Shown here piece by piece: positions 46,101-56,800 of a DNA stretch of 64,000 nucleotides; the stretch's first letter is position 1, and each line of letters starts with the position of its first letter. The position numbers were made by a program, and so were the translations under genes. The notes below the pieces were generated by a model. That model was not told the DNA's origin and made no database searches. It saw nothing but the letters and a program-made list of their open reading frames with translations. This DNA comes from Brachionus manjavacas (lineage: Eukaryota; Rotifera; Eurotatoria; Ploima; Brachionidae): positions 124,001 to 188,000 of the forward strand of contig JAHQIY010000046.1 of assembly GCA_019054805.1 (NCBI GenBank), given 5' to 3'.

Positions 46101-46240
46101 AGAGGCAGCTGGTAAGAAGTTATGGTGTCCGTCACAACTTTTTCGTTAATCGTACAGCCGGATACTGGAATTCACTTGATCTAGAGACAAGGATTACAAA
46201 AAACACCAACAAATTTAAAAAATGAATAGACAAATTACTC
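43153..46240 (+). pseudogene. LINE ORF2: AP endonuclease and reverse transcriptase (decayed)
   Basis: ORF2 of the same LINE. The endonuclease part (about 43370-44070) has NATSLNNK, ITETW, GGGVCIYV, IYR, GDLYLPDI and ISHVGLRL, matching the order of AP-endonuclease motifs. Two key spots are changed (Y for N in GD-x-N-LPD, and no D before the last H). The RT part has LSSDKSAGIDQV, WKVANISPIHKKGS, NYRPVSL, FSDDSKL (catalytic Asp pair kept, YA changed to FS) and FVRPHLGFAVAAWNPY. The ending matches the other LINE (VNRTAGYWNSLD). At least eight stops and three or more frameshifts break it. In places where the intact relative can be compared, TAA stands for Q (MW-Q-T) and TGA for R (FKK-R-IDKLL). 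Confidence 0.8.
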
Positions 46241-46296
46241 AAACCTTTTTGAAACAAGCATAATTAAATTTTATATTTTTCTTATTAACATAACAT

Positions 46297-46321
46297 CGCC
46301 TTTAAGGCGTTCATTGAAATA

Positions 46322-46354
<33 letters not shown>
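46297..46354 (+). repeat. 3' end of the large LINE: hairpin plus (AAT)n tail
   Basis: CGCCTT-T-AAGGCG (46297-46309) forms a hairpin. It is followed by TTCATTGAAATA and an AAT repeat of about ten units (46322-46354). The order is that of CR1-like LINE ends, where a 3' stem-loop is recognised by the RT before the microsatellite tail. Confidence 0.75.
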
Positions 46355-46456
46355 CTTTTAAGACATATTTTAAAATGAGACAGCTACCATAGCAAGGCTA
46401 GATATAGCATTGCTCCGCAGTAAGTCTGCTTTAGCTTTTATTATTATTATTATTAC
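46355..46456 (+). mobile_element. Probable short LINE 3' end with (TTA)n tail
   Basis: This ~100-base piece, less AT-rich than its surroundings, ends in GCAG-TAAGT-CTGC (46417-46429), TTTAGC, and a TTA repeat (46438-46455). The stem is only 4 bp. The layout is like the other 3' ends. No coding sequence is present. Confidence 0.45.
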
Positions 46457-46489
46457 TTAATTTTTTATTTTTTAAATAGTTAACAATTT

Positions 46490-46586
46490 GGTCGAAGGCT
46501 AATATAGCAGGACGTCTAGTGTCGTCACTGCTTGAGGAAGTTCGTTCCTCAATCGAATTAAATACAACTACTACTACTACAACTAA
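46490..46586 (+). mobile_element. LINE 3' end with strong hairpin and (CTA)n tail
   Basis: TTGAGGAA-GTTCG-TTCCTCAA (46532-46552) is a perfect 8-bp stem with a 5-base loop. It is followed by TCGAATTAAATACAA and (CTA)n (46567-46585). This is a third family of hairpin plus trinucleotide tail. The upstream sequence (from about 46490) is less AT-rich, consistent with a 5'-truncated LINE only ~100 bases long. Confidence 0.6.
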
Positions 46587-46589
46587 TTA

Positions 46590-47000
46590 TTTAAAAATCA
46601 TAAATTATTTTAAAAAAAAATTCGAAAACTATTATTTACATTATTTTATTGATTTTTTTTTAATTGTTCAATTTCATCTTCACTTTAAAATCATTGAAAA
46701 TTATTTTAATCATTTTTGACTAGCCATTTTTAACATTATCTTTGATTTTTCTTGTTTGGTCATTTAATTATTAGTAATTTAATGCCATTTTAATAAACAT
46801 GGTTTTTGATTAATATCTTTTTGTACATAGACGAGTATTAATTTTATAAATCCCGCTATGCTGTGGTTGAGAGACCAAAGAATTAAAGTAGGAACTTTTT
46901 AAGGATAAATCTATATTTGAAATAAATTCGAATCTCCCACTAATAAGTGAAAAACAAGCATTTAAATATTAAAAATTATGACTAGAAAATAATATCGTTA
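46590..47000. other. AT-rich spacer before the satellites
   Basis: About 400 bases of AT-rich sequence without a recognised gene, RNA or repeat. It leads into the 340-bp tandem repeat. Confidence 0.5.
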
Positions 47001-47815
47001 CATTTATGATTTTATTTGATAATATAATAAAACAAAATATTTTTTAAACTTGAAAAATTCAAGTTTATTTTTAAAAATTAATTTTTTGGATCCAAAATAA
47101 ATACAATGAGAAAATTATTCAATTCTTAATGTGAGAAATATATTTTGAATCTTAAGGGTTTAAATTAAAGATTCTTTATTTTGAAATTAAGTAATATTAG
47201 CCATTTCTTTGTGAATTATCGGATTATATTTGAAAAATTTTTTTTATTTAAATTGTAATTTATGAATTTAATTAAAATAAATTTGAAATTCTGCAAATTT
47301 GAAAGAATTTTCTGATATGTTTTTTTTTTGGATTAGGAATCATTTATGATTTTATTTGATAATATAATAAATCAAAATATTTTTTAAACTTGAAAAATTC
47401 AAGTTTATTTTTAAAAATTAATTTTTTGGATCCAAAATAAATACAATGAGAAAATTATTCAATTCTTAATGTGAGAAATATATTTTGAATCTTAAGGGTT
47501 TAAATTAAAGATTCTTTATTTTGAAATTAAGTAATATTAGCCATTTCTTTGTGAATTATTTTTATTAAAATTGAAATTTATGAATTTGATTAAAATTAAT
47601 TTTAAATTCTTTAAATTTTAAAAGAGTTTTATATTTGTTTATTGATGGATTATGAGTCATTTACGAATTTATTGAATAAAATATAAAATGAAAATATTTT
47701 TTTTAAACTTGAAAAATTAAAGTTTTTTTTTAAAATTAATTTTTTGGATCTTAAAAAAATACAATGAGAAAATCATATATTCGTAATGTCAGAAATATAT
47801 TTTGAATCTTAAGGG
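47001..47815. repeat. 340-bp tandem repeat flanking the main satellite
   Basis: CATTTATGATTTTATTTGAT occurs at 47001 and 47341, with ~220 nearly identical bases after each. A third, more diverged and partial copy runs from about 47658 to 47815. Each of the first two holds AAACTTGAA-AAA-TTCAAGTTT (47046-47066 and 47386-47406), a 9-bp inverted repeat; in the third copy it has decayed. The sequence is unrelated to the 337-bp monomer that follows, although the period is nearly the same. Confidence 0.8.
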
Positions 47816-50800
47816 CTAATTTCTTGTCCTTTTAACTTTTAGGAATCCAGTAAATTTTATCATGTAGAACTTTTTACGCTCTTGAATTTGAGCGATTAAT
47901 CATTATCGTAGCTAAAAAATTGACCATTCTGCAGTGATTTGAAAACTCAGTGAATGGTAATCACTAGCAAGTTTCTCATGCGAATAACTTTTCGATTCTT
48001 TGACCTTTTTCTGATTTGAAAAAGCCAAAGTCATATAAATTTCAAGATCTATCTAGTGGTAACTTCGGTTTTCCATAATTTGAAAAATTCATTGCAAAAA
48101 ACCTATTTGAAAAACGACAAAAAATGGGTTTTTTGCTCTTTTTCGAAGTCGCCTAATTTCTTGTCCTTTTAACTTTTTGGAATCCAGTAAATTTTATCAT
48201 GTAGAACTTTTTGCGCTCTTGAATTTGAGCGATTAATCATTATCGTAGCTAAAAAATTGACCATTCTGCAGTGATTTGAAAACTCAGTGATTGATAATCA
48301 CTTACAAGTTTCTCATGCGAATAACTTTTCGATTCTTTGACCTTTTTCTGATTTGAAAAAGCCAAAGTCATATAAATTTCAAGATCTATCTAGTGGTAAC
48401 TTCGGTTTTCCATAATTTGAAAAATTCATTGCAAAAACCTATTTGAAAAACGTCAAAAAATGGGTTTTTTGCTCTTTTTCGAAGTCGCCTAATTTCTTGT
48501 CCTTTTAACTTTTTGGAATCCAGTAAATTTTATCATGTAGAACTTTTTGCGCTCTTGAATTTGAGCGATTAATCATTATCGTAGCTAAAAAATTGACCAT
48601 TCTGCAGTGATTTGAAAACTCAGTGATTGATAATCACTTACAAGTTTCTCATGCGAATAACTTTTCGATTCTTTGACCTTTTTCTGATTTGAAAAAGCCA
48701 AAGTCATATAAATTTCAAGATCTATCTAGTGGTAACTTCGGTTTTCCATAATTTGAAAAATTCATTGCAAAAAACCTATTTGAAAAACGTCAAAAAATGG
48801 GTTTTTTGCTCTTTTTCGAAGTCGCCTAATTTCTTGTCCTTTTAACTTTTTGGAATCCAGTAAATTTTATCATGTAGAACTTTTTGCGCTCTTGAATTTG
48901 AGCGATTAATCATTATCGTAGCTAAAAAATTGACCATTCTGCAGTGATTTGAAAACTCAGTGATTGATAATCACTTACAAGTTTCTCATGCGAATAACTT
49001 TTCGATTCTTTGACCTTTTTCTGATTTGAAAAAGCCAAAGTCATATAAATTTCAAGATCTATCTAGTGGTAACTTCGGTTTTCCATAATTTGAAAAATTC
49101 ATTGCAAAAAACCTATTTGAAAAACGTCAAAAAATGGGTTTTTTGCTCTTTTTCGAAGTCGCCTAATTTCTTGTCCTTTTAACTTTTTGGAATCCAGTAA
49201 ATTTTATCATGTAGAACTTTTTGCGCTCTTGAATTTGAGCGATTAATCATTATCGTAGCTAAAAAATTGACCATTCTGCAGTGATTTGAAAACTCAGTGA
49301 TTGATAATCACTTACAAGTTTCTCATGCGAATAACTTTTCGATTCTTTGACCTTTTTCTGATTTGAAAAAGCCAAAGTCATATAAATTTCAAGATCTATC
49401 TAGTGGTAACTTCGGTTTTCCATAATTTGAAAAATTCATTGCAAAAAACCTATTTGAAAAACGTCAAAAAATGGGTTTTTTGCTCTTTTTCGAAGTCGCC
49501 TAATTTCTTGTCCTTTTAACTTTTTGGAATCCAGTAAATTTTATCATGTAGAACTTTTTGCGCTCTTGAATTTGAGCGATTAATCATTATCGTAGCTAAA
49601 AAATTGACCATTCTGCAGTGATTTGAAAACTCAGTGATTGATAATCACTTACAAGTTTCTCATGCGAATAACTTTTCGATTCTTTGACCTTTTTCTGATT
49701 TGAAAAAGCCAAAGTCATATAAATTTCAAGATCTATCTAGTGGTAACTTCGGTTTTCCATAATTTGAAAAATTCATTGCAAAAAACCTATTTGAAAAACG
49801 TCAAAAAATGGGTTTTTTGCTCTTTTTCGAAGTCGCCTAATTTCTTGTCCTTTTAACTTTTTGGAATCCAGTAAATTTTATCATGTAGAACTTTTTGCGC
49901 TCTTGAATTTGAGCGATTAATCATTATCGTAGCTAAAAAATTGACCATTCTGCAGTGATTTGAAAACTCAGTGATTGATAATCACTTACAAGTTTCTCAT
50001 GCGAATAACTTTTCGATTCTTTGACCTTTTTCTGATTTGAAAAAGCCAAAGTCATATAAATTTCAAGATCTTTCTAGTGGTAACTTCGGTTTTCCATAAT
50101 TTGAAAAATTCATTGCAAAAAACCTATTTGAAAAACGTCAAAATGGGTTTTTTGCTCTTTTTCGAAGTCGCCTAATTCTTGTCCTTTTAACTTTTTGGAA
50201 TCCAGTAAATTTTATCATGTAGAACTTTTTGCGCTCTTGAATTTGAGCGATTAATCATTATCGTAGCTAAAAAATTGACCATTCTGCAGTGATTTGAAAA
50301 CTCAGTGATTGATAATCACTTACAAGTTTCTCATGCGAATAACTTTTCGATTCTTTGACCTTTTTCAGATTTGAAAAAGCCAAAGTCATATAAATTTCAA
50401 GATCTATCTAGTGGTAACTTCGGTTTTCCATAATTTGAAAAATTCATTGCAAAAAACCTATTTGAAAAACGTCAAAAAATGGGTTTTTTGCTCTTTTTCG
50501 AAGTCGCCTAATTTCTTGTCCTTTTAACTTTTTGGAATCCAGTAAATTTTATCATGTAGAACTTTTTGCGCTCTTGAATTTGAGCGATTAATCATCATCG
50601 TAGCTAAAAAATTGACCATTCTGCAGTGATTTGAAAACTCAGTGATTGATAATCACTTACAAGTTTCTCATGCGAATAACTTTTCGATTCTTTGACCTTT
50701 TTCTTATTTGAAAAAGCCAAAGTCATATAAATTTCAAGATCTATCTAGTGGTAACTTCGGTTTTCCATAATTTGAAAAATTCATTGCAAAACCTATTTGA

Positions 50801-53800
50801 AAAACGTCAAAAAATGGGTTTTTTGCTCTTTTTCGAAGTCGCCTAATTCTTGTCCTTTTAACTTTTTGGAATCCAGTAAATTTTATCATGTAGAACTTTT
50901 TGCGCTCTTGAATTTGAGCGATTAATCATTATCGTAGCTAAAAAATTGACCATTCTGCAGTGATTTGAAAACTCAGTGATTGATAATCACTTACAAGTTT
51001 CTCATGCGAATAACTTTTCGATTCTTTGACCTTTTTCTAATTTAAAAAGCTAAAGTCATATAAATTTCAAGATCTATCTAGTGGTAACTTCGGTTTTCCA
51101 TAATTTGAAAAATTCATTGCAAAAAACCTATTTGAAAAACGTCAAAAAATGGGTTTTTTGCTCTTTTTCGAAGTCGCCTAATTTCTTGTCCTTTTAACTT
51201 TTAGGAATCGAGTAAATGTTATCATGTAGAACTTTTTGCGCTCTTGAATTTGAGCGATTAATTATTATCGTAGCTAAAAAATTGACCATTCTGCAGTGAT
51301 TTGAAAACTCAGTGATTGATAATCACTTACAAGTTTCTCATGCGAATAACTTTTCGATTCTTTGACCTTTTTCTGATTTGAAAAAGCCAAAGTCATATAA
51401 ATTTCAAGATCTATCTAGTGGTAACTTCGGTTTTCCATAATTTGAAAAATTCATTGCAAAAAACCTATTTGAAAAACGTCAAAAATGGGTTTTTTGCTCT
51501 TTTTCGAAGTCGCCTAATTCTTGTCCTTTTAACTTTTTGGAATCCAGTAAATTTTATCATGTAGAACTTTTTGCGCTCTTGAATTTGAGCGATTAATCAT
51601 TAACGTAGCTAAAAAATTGACCATTCTGCAGTGATTTGAAAACTCAGTGATTGATAATCACTTACAAGTTTCTCATGCGAATAACTTTTCGATTCTTTGA
51701 CCTTTTTCTTATTTGAAAAAGCCAAAGTCATATAAATTTCAAGATCTATCTAGTGGTAACTTCGGTTTTCCATAATTTGAAAAATTCATTGCAAAAACCT
51801 ATTTGAAAAACGTCAAAAAATGGGTTTTTTGCTCTTTTTCGAAGTCGCCTAATTTCTTGTCCTTTTAACTTTTAGGAATCGAGTAAATGTTATCATGTAG
51901 AACTTTTTGCGCTCTTGAATTTGAGCGATTAATTATTATCGTAGCTAAAAAATTGACCATTCTGCAGTGATTTGAAAACTCAGTGATTGATAATCACTTA
52001 CAAGTTTCTCATGCGAATAACTTTTCGATTCTTTGACCTTTTTCTGATTTGAAAAAGCCAAAGTCATATAAATTTCAAGATCTATCTAGTGGTAACTTCG
52101 GTTTTCCATAATTTGAAAAATTCATTGCAAAAAACCTATTTGAAAAACGTCAAAAAATGGGTTTTTTGCTCTTTTTCGAAGTCGCCTAATTCTTGTCCTT
52201 TTAACTTTTTGGAATCCAGTAAATTTTATCATGTAGAACTTTTTGCGCTCTTGAATTTGAGCGATTAATCATTAACGTAGCTAAAAAATTGACCATTCTG
52301 CAGTGATTTGAAAACTCAGTGATTGATAATCACTTACAAATTTCTCATGCGAATAACTTTTCGATTCTTTGACCTTTTTCTGTTTTGAAAAAGCCAAAGT
52401 CATATAAATTTCAAGATCTATCTAGTGGTAACTTCGGTTTTCCATAATTTGAAAAATTCATTGCAAAAAACCTATTTGAAAAACGTCAAAAAATGGGTTT
52501 TTTGCTCTTTTTCGAAGTCGCCTAATTTCTTGTCCTTTTAACTTTTTGGAATCCAGTAAATTTTATCATGTAGAACTTTTTGCGCTCTTGAATTTGAGCG
52601 ATTAATCATTATCGTAGCTAAAAAATTGACCATTCTGCAGTGATTTGAAAACTCAGTGATTGATAATCACTTACAAGTTTCTCATGCGAATAACTTTTCG
52701 ATTCTTTGACCTTTTTCTGATTTGAAAAAGCCAAAGTCATATAAATTTCAAGATCTATCTAGTGGTAACTTCGGTTTTCCATAATTTGAAAAATTCATTG
52801 CAAAAACACATTTGAAAAACGTCAAAAAATGGGTTTTTTGCACTTTTTGAAGTCGCCTAATTTCTTGTCCTTTTAACTTTTAGGAATCCAGTAAATGTTA
52901 TCATGTAGAACTTTTTGCGCTCTTGAATTTGAGCGATTAATCATTATCGTAGCTAAAAAATTGACCATTCTGCAGTGATTTGAAAACTCAGTGATTGATA
53001 ATCACTCACAAATTTCTCATGCGAATAACTTTTCGATTCTTTGACCTTTTTCTGATTTGAAAAAGCCAAAGTCATATAAATTTCAAGATCTATCTAGTGG
53101 TAACTTCGGTTTTCCATAATTTGAAAAATTCATTGCAAAAAACCTATTTGAAAAACGTCAAAAAATGGGTTTTTTGCTCTTTTTCGAAGTCGCCTAATTT
53201 CTTGTCCTTTTAACTTTTTGGAATCCAGTAAATTTTATCATGTAGAACTTTTTGCGCTCTTGAATTTGAGCGATTAATTATTATCGTAGCTAAAAAATTG
53301 ACCATTCTGCAGTGATTTGAAAACTCAGTGATTGATAATCACTTACAAGTTTCTCATGCGAATAACTTTTCGATTCTTTGACCTTTTTCTGATTTGAAAA
53401 AGCCAAAGTCATATAAATTTCAAGATCTATCTAGTGGTAACTTCGGTTTTCCATAATTTGAAAAATTCATTGCAAAAAACCTATTTGAAAAACGTCAAAA
53501 AATGGGTTTTTTGCTCTTTTTCGAAGTCGCCTAATTCTTGTCCTTTTAACTTTTTTGGAATCCAGTAAATTTTATCATGTAGAACTTTTTGCGCTCTTGA
53601 ATTTGAGCGATTAATCATTAACGTAGCTAAAAAATTGACCATTCTGCAGTGATTTGAAAACTCAGTGATTGATAATCACTTACAAATTTCTCATGCGAAT
53701 AACTTTTCGATTCTTTGACCTTTTTCTGTTTTGAAAAAGCCAAAGTCATATAAATTTCAAGATCTATCTAGTGGTAACTTCGGTTTTCCATAATTTGAAA

Positions 53801-56800
53801 AATTCATTGCAAAAAACCTATTTGAAAAACGTCAAAAAATGGGTTTTGCTCTTTTTCGAAGTCGCCTAATTTCTTGTCCTTTTAACTTTTTGGAATCCAG
53901 TAAATTTTATCATGTAGAACTTTTTGCGCTCTTGAATTTGAGCGATTAATCATTATCGTAGCTAAAAAATTGACCATTCTGCAGTGATTTGAAAACTCAG
54001 TGATTGATAATCACTTACAAGTTTCTCATGCGAATAACTTTTCGATTCTTTGACCTTTTTCTGATTTGAAAAAGCCAAAGTCATATAAATTTCAAGATCT
54101 ATCTAGTGGTAACTTCGGTTTTCCATAATTTGAAAAATTCATTGCAAAAACCTATTTGAAAAACGTCAAAAAATGGGTTTTTTGCTCTTTTTCGAAGTCG
54201 CCTAATTTCTTGTCCTTTTAACTTTTAGGAATCCAGTAAATGTTATCATGTAGAACTTTTTGCGCTCTTGAATTTGAGCGATTAATCATTATCGTAGCTA
54301 AAAAATTGACCATTCTGCAGTGATTTGAAAACTCAGTGATTGATAATCACTTACAAGTTTCTCATGCGAATAACTTTTCGATTCTTTGACCTTTTTCTGA
54401 TTTGAAAAAGCCAAAGTCATATAAATTTCAAGATCTATCTAGTGGTAACTTCGGTTTTCCATAATTTGAAAAATTCATTGCAAAAAACCTATTTGAAAAA
54501 CGTCAAAAAATGGGTTTTTTGCTCTTTTTCGAAGTCGCCTAATTTCTTGTCCTTTTAACTTTTAGGAATCCAGTAAATGTTATCATGTAGAACTTTTTGC
54601 GCTCTTGAATTTGAGCGATTAATCATTATCGTAGCTAAAAAATTGACCATTCTGCAGTGATTTGAAAACTCAGTGATTGATAATCACTCACAAATTTCTC
54701 ATGCGAATAACTTTTCGATTCTTTGACCTTTTTCTGATTTGAAAAAGCCAAAGTCATATAAATTTCAAGATCTATCTAGTGGTAACTTCGGTTTTCCATA
54801 ATTTGAAAAATTCATTGCAAAAAACCTATTTGAAAAACGTCAAAAAATGGGTTTTTTGCTCTTTTTCGAAGTCGCCTAATTTCTTGTCCTTTTAACTTTT
54901 TGGAATCCAGTAAATTTTATCATGTAGAACTTTTTGCGCTCTTGAATTTGAGCGATTAATTATTATCGTAGCTAAAAAATTGACCATTCTGCAGTGATTT
55001 GAAAACTCAGTGATTGATAATCACTTACAAGTTTCTCATGCGAATAACTTTTCGATTCTTTGACCTTTTTCTGATTTGAAAAAGCCAAAGTCATATAAAT
55101 TTCAAGATCTATCTAGTGGTAACTTCGGTTTTCCATAATTTGAAAAATTCATTGCAAAAAACCTATTTGAAAAACGTCAAAAAATGGGTTTTTTGCTCTT
55201 TTTCGAAGTCGCCTAATTCTTGTCCTTTTAACTTTTTGGAATCCAGTAAATTTTATCATGTAGAACTTTTGCGCTCTTGAATTTGAGCGATTAATCATTA
55301 ACGTAGCTAAAAAATTGACCATTCTGCAGTGATTTGAAAACTCAGTGATTGATAATCACTTACAAATTTCTCATGCGAATAACTTTTCGATTCTTTGACC
55401 TTTTCTGTTTTGAAAAAGCCAAAGTCATATAAATTTCAAGATCTATCTAGTGGTAACTTCGGTTTTCCATAATTTGAAAAATTCATTGCAAAAAACCTAT
55501 TTGAAAAACGTCAAAAAATGGGTTTTTTGCTCTTTTTCGAAGTCGCCTAATTCTTGTCCTTTTAACTTTTTGGAATCCAGTAAATTTTATCATGTAGAAC
55601 TTTTTGCGCTCTTGAATTTGAGCGATTAATCATTAACGTAGCTAAAAAATTGACCATTCTGCAGTGATTTGAAAACTCAGTGATTGATAATCACTTACAA
55701 ATTTCTCATGCGAATAACTTTTCGATTCTTTGACCTTTTTCTGTTTTGAAAAAGCCAAAGTCATATAAATTTCAAGATCTATCTAGTGGTAACTTCGGTT
55801 TTCCATAATTTGAAAAATTCATTGCAAAAAACCTATTTGAAAAACGTCAAAAAATGGGTTTTTTGCTCTTTTTCGAAGTCGCCTAATTTCTTGTCCTTTT
55901 AACTTTTTGGAATCCAGTAAATTTTATCATGTAGAACTTTTTGCGCTCTTGAATTTGAGCGATTAATCATTATCGTAGCTAAAAAATTGACCATTCTGCA
56001 GTGATTTGAAAACTCAGTGATTGATAATCACTTACAAATTTCTCATGCGAATAACTTTTCGATTCTTTGACCTTTTTCTGATTTGAAAAAGCCAAAGTCA
56101 TATAAATTTCAAGATCTATCTAGTGGTAACTTCGGTTTTCCATAATTTGAAAAATTCATTGCAAAAAACCTATTTGAAAAACGTCAAAAAATGGGTTTTT
56201 TGCTCTTTTTCGAAGTCGCCTAATTCTTGTCCTTTTAACTTTTTGGAATCCAGTAAATTTTATCATGTAGAACTTTTTGCGCTCTTGAATTTGAGCGATT
56301 AATCATTAACGTAGCTAAAAAATTGACCATTCTGCAGTGATTTGAAAACTCAGTGATTGATAATCACTTACAAATTTCTCATGCGAATAACTTTTCGATT
56401 CTTTGACCTTTTTCTGTTTTGAAAAAGCCAAAGTCATATAAATTTCAAGATCTATCTAGTGGTAACTTCGGTTTTCCATAATTTGAAAAATTCATTGCAA
56501 AAAACCTATTTGAAAAACGTCAAAAAATGGGTTTTTTGCTCTTTTTCGAAGTCGCCTAATTTCTTGTCCTTTTAACTTTTTGGAATCCAGTAAATTTTAT
56601 CATGTAGAACTTTTTGCGCTCTTGAATTTGAGCGATTAATCATTATCGTAGCTAAAAAATTGACCATTCTGCAGTGATTTGAAAACTCAGTGATTGATAA
56701 TCACTTACAAATTTCTCATGCGAATAACTTTTCGATTCTTTGACCTTTTTCTGATTTGAAAAAGCCAAAGTCATATAAATTTCAAGATCTATCTAGTGGT

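Noticed and set aside
43153-46240. Alternative genetic code with TAA/TAG read as Gln
   Set aside because: Some stops do align with Q, but others align with R, W or D, and open frames in the window end at all kinds of stop. Ordinary pseudogene decay explains them.
46519-46719. Plus-strand frame with a T-run and aromatic-rich end
   Set aside because: The T residues come from the (CTA)n LINE tail and the rest is AT-rich spacer; not a gene.
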